From: Pseudoxanthomonas sp. X-1
GTDB lineage: Bacteria > Pseudomonadota > Gammaproteobacteria > Xanthomonadales > Xanthomonadaceae
Length of the DNA: 64,000 nt
Reading direction: 5' to 3'
Assembly (NCBI RefSeq): GCF_020042665.1
Contig: NZ_CP083376.1
Span: 4,128,001-4,192,000, forward strand
The position numbers and the translations under genes were made by a program. Below are positions 26,814 to 35,907 of this stretch, piece by piece (the stretch's first letter is position 1; the number at the start of each line of letters is the position of its first letter). The notes beneath the pieces were generated by a model. That model worked only from the letters and a program-made list of their open reading frames with translations. It was not told where the DNA came from and did no database searches.

Positions 26814-27560
26814 ATGGAACGCCCCCTTTCCCACGCCCGGCCCAGGCACGCCGACACGCCCTCGCAGGTGGCCGACGGCCTGATCGCGCGGCACCAGCAG
26901 GCCGATGGCCGCGTCGCCGTGCGTGAGCTGGCCCGGCAGGTGCCGGCCATGGCGCGCGCCAGTCGCATCGAAACGCAGGTCCTGGCACAGGAAGTCGCCG
27001 AGCGCCTGCCCGTCCCTAGCGCGCGCAAGCTGCTCGCGCGCTTCCCGCCCTTCAGCCTGGTGCCGCGCGCGCCGTGGCGGCGCAAGAGCCTGCTGTATCG
27101 CGCGCTGGACGTCGTGCCGCCGCTGCGCTGGGTGCGCTATCGCCTGGGCCGTTCGCGCTATGCCTGGGTGCGCCAGCGCGCCGCGCATCGCCAGGGACTG
27201 GAGGCGTTCACCGTCATCGAGCGCGCCACCGATGCGGCCGTGGCGCGCTTCGCGCGCGTGGTCGACCTGCACGGTTTCGCCGACCTGTTCGGACGCGACA
27301 CCGATTTCCGCGAGACCGTGGTCGCGGTGGTGCGCGAGCACGCCGCGCCCGAACTGCGCGATCCCTCAGGGGCCGAGCAGCGCCTGAACATGGCCGCCCT
27401 GCTCGACCTGACCGCCTGGCACGCGGCGCAACGCGGGGGCGCGTCGACGCAACTGGGCGCCGAGCTGGTGATGCTGGCCATCCCGGCGCCGGTGTTCGAG
27501 CGGGTCACGGCCGCGATCCGCCAGTGCATGGCCCAGCGCACGGCGGTCGCTGCGGCATAG
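26814..27560 (+). CDS. Hypothetical protein, basic and DNA-binding-like composition
   Basis: I do not recognise the family. The 248 residues are rich in Arg, with an early helical part (VAVRELARQVPAMARASRIETQVLAQEVAERL) followed by a basic hydrophobic stretch (LLARFPPFSLVPRAPWRRKSLLYRALD) and a helical C-terminal half. The frame is supported by its length and amino-acid composition against the antisense frame, which is implausible. The gene ends 37 bases from the convergent secreted-protein gene. There is no signal peptide or membrane helix. Confidence 0.6.
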   Translation: MERPLSHARPRHADTPSQVADGLIARHQQADGRVAVRELARQVPAMARASRIETQVLAQEVAERLPVPSARKLLARFPPFSLVPRAPWRRKSLLYRALDVVPPLRWVRYRLGRSRYAWVRQRAAHRQGLEAFTVIERATDAAVARFARVVDLHGFADLFGRDTDFRETVVAVVREHAAPELRDPSGAEQRLNMAALLDLTAWHAAQRGGASTQLGAELVMLAIPAPVFERVTAAIRQCMAQRTAVAAA

Positions 27561-27597
27561 GCGGGGACAGCGGCGGTCCGAACGCGGCCCCATCGCG

Positions 27598-28695
27598 CTA
27601 CTGTTCGCGCGATGTGGCGGGCGTCCAGCCCGCGGGCGCAGTGAGCGGCTGGTGGTTGGCTTCCAGCAGACGCCGCAGGGTGACGATCTCGCCGTCGCGC
27701 AGATGCCAGTCCAGATAGGTGTCCAGCGCAACCTGGCCCGTCGAGGGCGGCAGGAAGCGGGACGCTGCGGTCTGCAGCCACTGCAGTTGCCGCCGCTCTT
27801 CGCGCCAGCGCAGCTCCTGCGGGGTACCGGCCGTCAGGCGCGTCATCATGCCAATGCCGATCATGCGGCCGATCAGGTCGTTGCCATCGCGCGCCATCAG
27901 CGCGAACACCGATTTGCAGTCGTCCCAGCGTTCGCGATCGTCGTGCGTCTGCGTTGGACCGCAATAGCGCGTGACCACCAAGAAATTGGGAAGCGAACGC
28001 ATCGCCAGCGCGGCCAGCGCGGTGACCCTGGGCCAGTCCGCACCTTCGGCGCCCTCGTGCATGCCGTCCGGCGTCATGAAGGCCTGGCGCAGCGCTGCGT
28101 CCATCGGCGGCACCGGCAAGCCGGAGACCGCGTCGGCCAGCACGCCGCCGAACTCGATCTGCATCGCGTCGTAGCGCGCCGCCTGCGTGGCCGCGCGCCA
28201 GGCCCTGGCCGATGCCTTGGCATCGCCGCGCTGCTGGGCATCGATGAAGGCGAGCAGCTGCACGAACAGGTTGTCGCCTTCCTCGCGCAGCAGGAACGTC
28301 AGCGCGCCGGCCGCGTCGCATTGCACGTTGCTGCCAGGACACCCCATCGCCTCGAAGCGCGCGACCAGGGGATCGCGCGGACGCGCATCCAGGGCGGCCT
28401 GCATCCACACGCTGCGCTCGTCGATCCCGGCGGCCGGCGGCCGTGCCGCCCCCTGCGCCGCGCCGTGCCCATCGTCCGGCCACAGCAGCGCGGCGGCGTA
28501 GAGATCGCGTGCCTGGCCGCTGGAGGCCACGCCGCGCAGGTGCAGCTGCAGGGCCTGGTCGTACTGCGCCCGCCAGCCGTTGAAGCGCTGTTCGAAGGCG
28601 GCCTGGTCGGCCGCGGCCTGCGCCTGCGCCGGCGGACAGGCCGGCAGCACGAGCGCGGCCAGCAACACGGCGGCGGCGAATGGAAAGCGGCGCAT
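27598..28695 (-). CDS. Secreted hypothetical protein
   Basis: The product has about 365 residues with an N-terminal signal peptide (RRFPFAAAVLLAALVLPACPPAQA, with a possible lipobox around LPAC). The mature region is helical and resembles TPR-like or Sel1-less periplasmic proteins of Xanthomonads, for example LFVQLLAFIDAQQRGDAKASARAWRAATQAARYD. A repeat-like Cys pair occurs in GCPGSNVQCDAAGA. I do not know its function. The start at 28695 follows AGGGAC; an earlier ATG at 28734 would add 13 residues before the signal. It lies downstream of the AEC permease gene on the same strand with a 42-base gap. Confidence 0.7.
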   Translation of the reverse strand: MRRFPFAAAVLLAALVLPACPPAQAQAAADQAAFEQRFNGWRAQYDQALQLHLRGVASSGQARDLYAAALLWPDDGHGAAQGAARPPAAGIDERSVWMQAALDARPRDPLVARFEAMGCPGSNVQCDAAGALTFLLREEGDNLFVQLLAFIDAQQRGDAKASARAWRAATQAARYDAMQIEFGGVLADAVSGLPVPPMDAALRQAFMTPDGMHEGAEGADWPRVTALAALAMRSLPNFLVVTRYCGPTQTHDDRERWDDCKSVFALMARDGNDLIGRMIGIGMMTRLTAGTPQELRWREERRQLQWLQTAASRFLPPSTGQVALDTYLDWHLRDGEIVTLRRLLEANHQPLTAPAGWTPATSREQ

Positions 28696-28737
28696 GTCGG
28701 TTCGTCCCTGGAAACCCGGCCGCGAGGATGACACGTC

Positions 28738-29655
28738 TCAGGGCGCCAGCGCTGGCAGCAGCCACGCCAGCAGGGGCAGCGTGGCCAGCGACAGCACGAT
28801 GGAGTAACCGGTCAACGCCGCGCACAGGCGCGGGGCGAGGTTGTGCGAGATCGCCAGCGCGGCGGCGGTGATCATGGTCGGCATGGCCGACTCGAGCACG
28901 TTGACCTGGAACAGCTGCCCGCGCAGCCCGAAGGCGTAGGACAGGGGAATGGCCAGCGCCGGGATCACCAGCAGGCGCAGCGCCAGGCCGACCGCCAGCG
29001 GCTTGAGCTCATGGCGCGGCAGCCGCAACTGGATCGACAGGCCGACCGAGAGCATCACCAGCGGCAGCATCGCATCGGCCAGGCGCTGCAGGCCGCTGGC
29101 GATCCAGGCCGGCGGCGCGGCGGGCATCAGCGTGACCGCGAACGCCAGCGCCCACAGCGGCGGGAACTTGAGCACGCGCAGGGCCAGCTGCCCCGGTCCC
29201 GGCGGCGTTTCCCCCGAGTAGCGCGCCATGATCACGATGCCGAGCGTGGACAGCATCAGGAAGGTGCCGAACTGGTCGTAGACCACCGCGTAAGGCAGCG
29301 CGTGGTCGCCCAGCAGCGCCCGCACCATCGGGTAACCGATGAAGCTGGAGTTGGAAAAGCCCACGCAGATGAGCAGCGCGGCCCGTTCCCCGCGCGCCAG
29401 CTTCAGGGCGCGGCCAGCCAGGGCGACCAGCCAGTACACCGCGCCCATCAGGAGCCACGGCGTCAGCATCAGGCCCAGCAGCGAGCCGTCCAGGTGCAGG
29501 CGCGGCACGAAGGTCAGCACCGCCGCCGGCAGGCAGACGTACAGCACCACCAGGTTGAGCACCTGCGCCGCGCCTTCGGGAAACAGGCGCAGCCGCGCGA
29601 ACAGCATGCCCAGCGCCAGCATGGCCAGGATCAGGGCGAAGGCATCGAAAGCCAT
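28738..29655 (-). CDS. AEC family permease
   Basis: The 305-residue protein is an auxin-efflux-carrier-type permease with about ten membrane helices. Recognisable blocks are LLICVGFSNSSFIGYPMVRALLG (N-terminal repeat with the characteristic FxNxxFxGxP pattern), FGTFLMLSTLGI and ESAMPTMITAAALA (the second repeat). Substrates in bacteria include malate and other carboxylates; the present one is unknown. The ATG at 29655 was chosen because it gives the usual N-terminal helix. It diverges from the giant oxidoreductase gene, with 167 bases of shared promoter region. Confidence 0.87.
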   Translation of the reverse strand: MAFDAFALILAMLALGMLFARLRLFPEGAAQVLNLVVLYVCLPAAVLTFVPRLHLDGSLLGLMLTPWLLMGAVYWLVALAGRALKLARGERAALLICVGFSNSSFIGYPMVRALLGDHALPYAVVYDQFGTFLMLSTLGIVIMARYSGETPPGPGQLALRVLKFPPLWALAFAVTLMPAAPPAWIASGLQRLADAMLPLVMLSVGLSIQLRLPRHELKPLAVGLALRLLVIPALAIPLSYAFGLRGQLFQVNVLESAMPTMITAAALAISHNLAPRLCAALTGYSIVLSLATLPLLAWLLPALAP

Positions 29656-29822
29656 GCGTTTCCTTGCGGTGGAGCCGTCGCGTGGACGTGGGTGGTGCAA
29701 TTGTGGCCATGGCCCTGCGGCAACGCCAAATCGGGGCCGGCGGGGCGCGGTTGCTAGACTGCCGCCGCGCCAGGGCCGGTCGGCCGGCGCGCACGCCACG
29801 CCGCTTTCCACCGGGCCAGCCC

Positions 29823-32800
29823 ATGACCAGCACCGCAGAACTCACCTCGCCCTCGTCCGCCGACACGCCGGCGCTGGTCACGCTGGACGCCGATTACACG
29901 CTGGAGCACAAGTACACGCGCACCGACGGGCGCATCTATCTGTCCGGCGTGCAGGCGCTGGTGCGGCTGCCGCTGATGCAGCGCCTGCGCGACGATGCGG
30001 CCGGCCTGGACACCGCCGGCTTCGTCAGCGGCTATCGCGGAAGCCCGCTGGGCGGCTTCGACCTGGAGCTGTGGCGCGCGCGCCGGCACCTGGACGCGGC
30101 GAAGGTCAAGTTCCAGCCCGGTCTCAACGAGGACCTGGCCGCAACCATGCTGTGGGGCACCCAGCAGACCGGGCTGTTCCCCGGCGCGCGCGTGCAGGGC
30201 GTGTACGGCATGTGGTACGGCAAGGGCCCGGGCGTGGACCGCAGCGGCGACGTGTTCAAGCACGCCAACGCGGCCGGCACCTCGCCGCTGGGCGGGGTGC
30301 TGGCGCTGGCCGCCGACGACCACGCCTGCCGCAGCTCGACCCTGCCGCACGGCAGCGAGGAGGAATTCGTCAGCGCGATGATGCCGGTGCTCAACCCGGC
30401 CGGCGTGCAGGACATCCTCGACCTGGGCCTGGTCGGCTGGGCCATGAGCCGCTACACCGGGCGCTGGATCGGCTTCAAGACCATCGCCGAGACGGTCGAG
30501 TCTTCGGCCTCGGTGGACGTGGATCCGTTCGCGCGGCGGATCGTGCTGCCAGAGGACTTCACCATGCCGGCCGGCGGCCTGAGCATCCGCTGGCCCGACC
30601 CGCCGCTGGAGCAGGAGATGCGCCTGCATCGCTACGCCGTGGCGGCCGCGCAGGCCTTCGCCCGCGCCAACCAGGTCGACCGGGTGGTGCTGGACTCGCC
30701 ACGCGCGCGGCTGGGCATCGTCACCACCGGCAAGAGTTACCTGGACGTGCTGCAGGCGCTGGAGTACCTGGGCCTGGACGAGGCGGCCTGCCGCGACCTC
30801 GGCATCCGCGTCTACAAGGTCGGCATGAGCTGGCCGCTGGAGCCGGTGGGCATCACCGCCTTCGCGCGCGGGCTGGAGGACATCGTCGTGGTGGAGGAGA
30901 AGAAGGCCTTCATCGAGCGGCAGATGAAGGAGCTGTTCTACAACTGGCCGGCCAGCGCGGGCGCGCGGCCCAGCATCGTGGGCAAGTACGACGAGGCCGG
31001 CGCCTGGATCCTGCCCTCCACCGGCGAGCTGACCCCGGCCACCATCGCCGGCGTGATCGGCGCGCGCATCCTGCGCTTCGCCAGGACCGAATCGATCGAG
31101 CAGCGCCTGCGCTGGATGGAGGCCAAGGAAGCGGAGATGGCCCTGCCGCGCGCCAGCTTCCCGCGCGTGCCGCACTACTGCAGCGGCTGCCCGCACAACA
31201 CCTCCACCGTCGTGCCCGAGGGCGCGCGCGCGATGGGCGGCATCGGCTGCCACTACATGGTCACCTGGATGGACCGCAGCACCGACACCTTTACCCACAT
31301 GGGCGGCGAAGGCGTGACTTGGTCGGGGCAGGCGCCGTTCACCGCGACCGAGCATGTGTTCCAGAACTTGGGCGACGGCACCTACTTCCACAGCGGCTCG
31401 CTGGCCATCCGCCAGTCGATCGCCACCGGCGTCAACATCACCTACAAGATCCTCTACAACGACGCGGTCGCCATGACCGGCGGCCAGCCCGTCGACGGCC
31501 AGCTGAGCGTGCCGGACATCGCCGCGCAGATGCGCGCCGAGGGCGTGCAGACCCTCGTGCTGGTGTCCGATGAGATCGCCAAATGGTCGCGGCGACGCGA
31601 CCTGTTCCCGCCCGACACCGAGTTCCACGACCGCGCCGAGCTGGACGCCGTGCAGGAGCGCCTGCGCCAGGTGCGCGGCGTGTCGGTGCTGATCTACGAG
31701 CAGACCTGCGCCACCGAGAAGCGCCGCCGTCGCAAGCGCGGCAAGCTGGTCGATCCGCCCAAGCGGGTGATGATCAACTCGCTGGTGTGCGAGGGCTGCG
31801 GCGACTGCGGGCAGAAGAGCTTCTGCGTGTCGGTGCTGCCTAAGGAGACCGAGTTCGGCCGCAAGCGCGCCATCGACCAGTCCAACTGCAACAAGGACTA
31901 CTCCTGCGTGTCCGGCTTCTGCCCCAGCTTCGTCACCGTGCACGGCGGCCGGCCGCGCAAGGGCCAGCGCAGCGAGGCCTCCGCGCTGCTCGAGGCGCTG
32001 CCGGCGCCGACGTTCCAGTCCGCGCTGGCCCAGCCCTGGAACATCCTGATCACCGGCGTCGGCGGCACCGGCGTGGTGACCATCGGCGCGCTGCTGGGCA
32101 TGGCCGGGCATCTGGAAGGCAAGGGCGCCAGCGTGCTCGACCAGACCGGGCTGGCGCAGAAGGGCGGCGCGGTCACCACCCACGTGCGCCTGGCGCGCAC
32201 GCCGCAGGACCTGCACGCCGTGCGCATCGCCGCCGGCGAGGCCGACCTGGTACTGGGCTGCGACATGGTGGTGGTCAACGACTACTGGGTGCTGTCCAAG
32301 GTCCGCGGCGAGCGCGCGCAGGTGGTGCTCAACACCTACGAGGCCATGCCCGGCACCTTCACCACGCATCCGGACATGCAGTTCCCCGCGGCCGAGATCA
32401 TCGCCGGGGTCAACGTCGCGCTGGGGGGACGCGACCCGCTGCTGCTCGATGCCACCCAGTTGGCCACCGCGCTGCTGGGCGATGCCATCGCCACCAACCT
32501 CTTCATGCTCGGCTACGCGTGGCAGCAGGGGCTGGTGCCGATCTCGTTGGACGCGTTGATGCGCGCGATCGAACTCAACGGCGCGGCCATCGAGATGAAC
32601 AAGACCGCCTTCGCCTGGGGCCGCCTGGCTGCGGTCGATCTGCCCGCCGTGCAGCAGGCCGCCGGCATCGTGCGCAACACCGAGACCCGTGAGGAGCACC
32701 TGCCGCGCAACCTGCGCGTGCTGCCGCCCGGCGAGTGGGAAGGCACCGAATGGGGCGCGACCAGCGCGCCGCGCAATCCGGACAACGCGCGCAGCGTGCG

Positions 32801-33536
32801 CGGCCTGCCCGATGCCGCCGCGGCCACGGCCGAAGGCGTGGTGCTGCTGCCGCTGGACGATGCGCGCCTGTCGCGCACCCTGGACGAGGCCATCGCGCGC
32901 CGCAGCGCCTTCCTCGTCGACTATCAGGACGCCGCCTACGCGGCGCGCTATACCGGCTTCGTCGCGCAGGTGCGCGAGGCCGAGAACATCCGCGCGCCCG
33001 GCTCCACCGCGCTGACCGAGGCCGTGGCGCGTTACCTGTTCAAGCTGATGGCCTACAAGGACGAGTACGAGGTCGCGCGGCTGTACACCAGCGGCGAGTT
33101 CCGGCGCCAGCTGGAGCAGCAGTTCGAAGGCGACTACACCCTGCAGTTCCATCTGGCCCCGCCGCTGCTGGCCAAGCGCAACGCCCGGGGCGAGCTGGTC
33201 AAGCGCGCCTACGGGCCGTGGATGCTGCGCGCGTTCGGCGTGCTGGCGAAGCTGAAGTTCCTGCGCGGCGGCGTGTTCGATGCGTTCGGCCGCACCGCCG
33301 AGCGGCGCATGGAGCGCCAGCTGATCGAGGACTACCGCGCCACCGTGACCGGCCTGCTCGACACGCTGGACCCCGACCGCCTGCCGCTGGCGGTGCGCAT
33401 CGCCAGCCTGCCCGAGCAGATCCGCGGCTACGGCCACGTCAAGGAGCGTCACCTGCATGCCGCCAAAGCGCAGGAAGCGCAGCTGCTGGCCCAGTGGCGC
33501 AATCCGAAGACCATCCCGATCGTGCAGGCGGCCTGA
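29823..33536 (+). CDS. Fused indolepyruvate/2-oxoacid ferredoxin oxidoreductase
   Basis: The 1237-residue protein combines in one chain the parts of IorA and IorB. The N-terminal pyrimidine/core domain region runs to about 430. A thiamine-diphosphate part follows, with PHYCSGCPHN, GGIGCHYM and LGDGTYFHSGSLAIRQ. A Cys-rich segment (VCEGCGDCGQKSFC, NCNKDYSCVSGFCPSF) probably binds Fe-S clusters. The gamma domain begins ITGVGGTGVVTIGALLG. It oxidises aryl or branched 2-oxoacids to acyl-CoA with ferredoxin, a step in amino-acid breakdown. The ATG at 29823 is in frame after a longer open frame that has no family support. Confidence 0.9.
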   Translation: MTSTAELTSPSSADTPALVTLDADYTLEHKYTRTDGRIYLSGVQALVRLPLMQRLRDDAAGLDTAGFVSGYRGSPLGGFDLELWRARRHLDAAKVKFQPGLNEDLAATMLWGTQQTGLFPGARVQGVYGMWYGKGPGVDRSGDVFKHANAAGTSPLGGVLALAADDHACRSSTLPHGSEEEFVSAMMPVLNPAGVQDILDLGLVGWAMSRYTGRWIGFKTIAETVESSASVDVDPFARRIVLPEDFTMPAGGLSIRWPDPPLEQEMRLHRYAVAAAQAFARANQVDRVVLDSPRARLGIVTTGKSYLDVLQALEYLGLDEAACRDLGIRVYKVGMSWPLEPVGITAFARGLEDIVVVEEKKAFIERQMKELFYNWPASAGARPSIVGKYDEAGAWILPSTGELTPATIAGVIGARILRFARTESIEQRLRWMEAKEAEMALPRASFPRVPHYCSGCPHNTSTVVPEGARAMGGIGCHYMVTWMDRSTDTFTHMGGEGVTWSGQAPFTATEHVFQNLGDGTYFHSGSLAIRQSIATGVNITYKILYNDAVAMTGGQPVDGQLSVPDIAAQMRAEGVQTLVLVSDEIAKWSRRRDLFPPDTEFHDRAELDAVQERLRQVRGVSVLIYEQTCATEKRRRRKRGKLVDPPKRVMINSLVCEGCGDCGQKSFCVSVLPKETEFGRKRAIDQSNCNKDYSCVSGFCPSFVTVHGGRPRKGQRSEASALLEALPAPTFQSALAQPWNILITGVGGTGVVTIGALLGMAGHLEGKGASVLDQTGLAQKGGAVTTHVRLARTPQDLHAVRIAAGEADLVLGCDMVVVNDYWVLSKVRGERAQVVLNTYEAMPGTFTTHPDMQFPAAEIIAGVNVALGGRDPLLLDATQLATALLGDAIATNLFMLGYAWQQGLVPISLDALMRAIELNGAAIEMNKTAFAWGRLAAVDLPAVQQAAGIVRNTETREEHLPRNLRVLPPGEWEGTEWGATSAPRNPDNARSVRGLPDAAAATAEGVVLLPLDDARLSRTLDEAIARRSAFLVDYQDAAYAARYTGFVAQVREAENIRAPGSTALTEAVARYLFKLMAYKDEYEVARLYTSGEFRRQLEQQFEGDYTLQFHLAPPLLAKRNARGELVKRAYGPWMLRAFGVLAKLKFLRGGVFDAFGRTAERRMERQLIEDYRATVTGLLDTLDPDRLPLAVRIASLPEQIRGYGHVKERHLHAAKAQEAQLLAQWRNPKTIPIVQAA

Positions 33537-33640
33537 GGATCGCCTCGCTCCTGTGGGAGCAAAAGATGCAGCGGCGGCGAATACTTCCAACCGCAACCAA
33601 GCCACAGGAAACCCAAGGCGCGCGGTAGCATGGCGGCCCT

Positions 33641-35185
33641 ATGACCGCACCGCTCAAGCCTGCCGATTACCTCAGGAAAATCCTCACCGCGCGCGTCTAC
33701 GACGTGGCCGTCGAGACGCCGCTGGAGCCGGCGCGAATTCTCAGCCAGCGGCTGCACAACAAGGTGCTGCTCAAGCGCGAGGACCAGCAGCCGGTCTTCA
33801 GCTTCAAGCTGCGCGGCGCCTACAACAAGATGGCGCACCTGAGCCCCGAACAGCTGCAGCGCGGGGTGATCTGCGCCTCGGCCGGCAACCATGCCCAGGG
33901 CGTGGCGCTGGGCGCGCACCGGCTGGGCACGCGCGCGGTGATCGTGATGCCGGTGACGACCCCGCGGCTGAAGATCGACGCGGTCAAGGCGCTGGGTGGC
34001 GAGGTGGTGCTGCATGGCGACAGCTACTCGGACGCCTATACCCATGCGGTGACGCTGGAACAGCAGCAGGGCCTGACCTTCGTCCATCCCTTCGACGATC
34101 CGGACGTGATCGCCGGCCAGGGCACCATCGCCATGGAACTGCTGCGCCAGCATCCCGGTCCGCTGGACGCGGTGTTCGTGGCGGTCGGCGGCGGCGGGCT
34201 GATTTCCGGCGTGGCCAACTACATCAAGGCGCTGCGCCCGGAGATCAAGGTGATCGGCGTGCAGATGGCCGACTCCGATGCGATGGTCCGCTCGGTCAAG
34301 GCGCGCAAGCGCGTGGCGCTGAGCGAGGTCGGCCTGTTCGCCGACGGCACGGCGGTCAAGCAGGTCGGTCGGGAGACCTTCCGCATCGCCCGCGGGCTGG
34401 TGGACGCGTTCGTCGTGGTCGACACCGACGCGGTCTGCGCGGCGATCAAGGATGTCTTCGTCGACACCCGCGGCATCGTCGAGCCCTCCGGCGCGATGGC
34501 GGTGGCGGCGATCAAGCAGTACGTGGCCACGCACAAGACCAAGGGCGCCACCTATGCGGCGATCCTGTGCGGGGCCAACATGAACTTCGACCGCCTGCGC
34601 TTCGTCGCCGAGCGCGCCGAGGTCGGCGAGGAGCGCGAGGCCTTGTTCGCGGTCACCATCCCAGAGGAGCGCGGCAGCTTCCTGCGCTTCTGCGAGCTGG
34701 TCGACCAATTGCCCGGCGGGCCGCGCAACGTCACCGAATTCAACTACCGCATCAGCGATGCGGCGCAGGCGCACGTGTTCGTCGGCCTGACCACGCACGG
34801 CAAGGGCGAGTCGTCGAAGATCGCGGCCAACTTCCAGCGCCACGGCTTCGCCACGCTGGACCTGACCTTCGACGAGCTGGCCAAGGAACACGTGCGGCAC
34901 ATGGTGGGCGGGCATTCGGCGCTGGCCCAGGATGAACGGCTGCTGCGCTTCGTGTTCCCCGAGCGGCCTGGCGCGCTGCTCAAGTTCCTGACCCTGCTCA
35001 AGCCGAGCTGGAACATCAGCCTGTTCCACTACCGCAACCAGGGCGCCGACTACGCGCGCACGCTGGTCGGCCTGCAGGTGCCGGCCAGGGACGACGCCGC
35101 CTTCGCCCGCTTCCTGGACACGCTGGGCTACCCCTGCGTGGAAGAGACCGATAATCCGGTGTACCGGCTGTTCCTGCGCAAGTAG
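33641..35185 (+). CDS. ilvA: Biosynthetic threonine dehydratase
   Basis: IlvA deaminates threonine to 2-oxobutyrate at the start of isoleucine synthesis, with inhibition by isoleucine. The 514-residue protein has PLP-Lys56 in SFKLRGAYNK, the phosphate loop VAVGGGGLISGVANY and, after about residue 330, two ACT-like regulatory domains (EEREALFAVTIPEERGSFLRFCELV and ERLLRFVFPERPGALLKFLTLLKPSWNISLFHYRNQG). Both ACT domains are complete, so allosteric control is expected. No other ilv genes lie next to it, and a repeat-rich gap follows. Confidence 0.96.
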   Translation: MTAPLKPADYLRKILTARVYDVAVETPLEPARILSQRLHNKVLLKREDQQPVFSFKLRGAYNKMAHLSPEQLQRGVICASAGNHAQGVALGAHRLGTRAVIVMPVTTPRLKIDAVKALGGEVVLHGDSYSDAYTHAVTLEQQQGLTFVHPFDDPDVIAGQGTIAMELLRQHPGPLDAVFVAVGGGGLISGVANYIKALRPEIKVIGVQMADSDAMVRSVKARKRVALSEVGLFADGTAVKQVGRETFRIARGLVDAFVVVDTDAVCAAIKDVFVDTRGIVEPSGAMAVAAIKQYVATHKTKGATYAAILCGANMNFDRLRFVAERAEVGEEREALFAVTIPEERGSFLRFCELVDQLPGGPRNVTEFNYRISDAAQAHVFVGLTTHGKGESSKIAANFQRHGFATLDLTFDELAKEHVRHMVGGHSALAQDERLLRFVFPERPGALLKFLTLLKPSWNISLFHYRNQGADYARTLVGLQVPARDDAAFARFLDTLGYPCVEETDNPVYRLFLRK

Positions 35186-35628
35186 CGCCCCTGCCTCTCC
35201 CCGTCGCGCGCAGCGCGGGTGGAGGTTGGGAGGGGTGCTGTTGCCGTTGGCACAGGCACGAGCAACGGCAACGGCAACGGCTAACCCCACCCCAGCCCTC
35301 CCCTTCGCTTCGCGAAAGGGAGGGGGCAGAGGCCCGCGAGCTTGCTGCAATCAGCGGCTGCCGGGGCAGCGCGGTATGCGCTGCTGCGAACACCGCTTTT
35401 GCCCCTCCCCTTTGCGCGCAGCGCAAGGGGGAGGTTGGGAGGGGGTGCTTTTGCGGTTGCTGTTGGCACAAGCACGAGCAACTGCAACAGCAACAGCCAA
35501 CCCCTCCCCCTCAATCGCTAGCCGCGATTTCGAGCTCCCCTTCGCTTCGCGAAAGGGAGGGAGCAGGAGCAGATCGAGGCCGTGGCTTCATGATCGGCCA
35601 GCAGGCGTATGCCGCCCGAAACGCGCGG
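35186..35628. repeat. Mosaic of CCCTCCC repeats and GCAACG hexamers
   Basis: This gene-free stretch contains at least four copies of the CTCCCCTT-(GCGCGCAGCGC or CGCTTCGCG)-AAGGGGAGG inverted repeat. Two copies of a larger unit (GAGGTTGGGAGGGG, then a GTTGC/CAACG region with GGCACAxGCACGAGCAAC, ending AACCCC) each bear hexamer arrays, such as GGCAACGGCAACGGC at about 35267-35281 and CAACAGCAACAGCC at about 35487-35502. The two copies are related but not identical. Nothing else is visible. Confidence 0.7.
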
Positions 35629-35907
35629 CTAGGGCGCGTCGAAACGTTCGCCGCGGCGCAGGCGCACCGGGCCCTTGGCGTCCTCGATCCGCACGGTGCG
35701 CTGACGCTGGGTGACCTCGATCCGCCGAGCCTGCACCAGGCGTGCGGCCGCATCGCGCACCGCCGGCATCAGCGCGCGCCAGGCGGCCTCGTCATCGCCC
35801 AGGGCGCGCGCCACGTCGGACGGGCAGATCGAGGCCTGCGCGTCGCGCTCGGCCAGCAGTCGCAGGATCGTCGCTTCGACGCACGCCGGTGCGTCGGGCG
35901 CGGTCAC
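35629..35907 (-). CDS. DUF3253 protein
   Basis: The 92-residue protein matches DUF3253, a small winged-helix-like domain of unknown function. Key blocks are CVEATILRLLAERDAQASICPSDVARALG, AWRALMPAVRDAAARLVQARRIEVTQR and GPVRLRRG. The GTG start at 35907 overlaps the egtD stop (GTGA), and no ATG is available. This four-base overlap with an ergothioneine gene suggests coupled expression, so it might have a role with the pathway or its regulation, though DUF3253 proteins occur elsewhere too. Confidence 0.85.
   Translation of the reverse strand: MTAPDAPACVEATILRLLAERDAQASICPSDVARALGDDEAAWRALMPAVRDAAARLVQARRIEVTQRQRTVRIEDAKGPVRLRRGERFDAP

Noticed and set aside
29754..33605. Very long antisense frames (for example 1283 codons opposite the oxidoreductase)
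   Set aside because: They are high-GC shadows of the real gene, with repetitive Gly/Ala/His/Gln composition and no motif or start signal.
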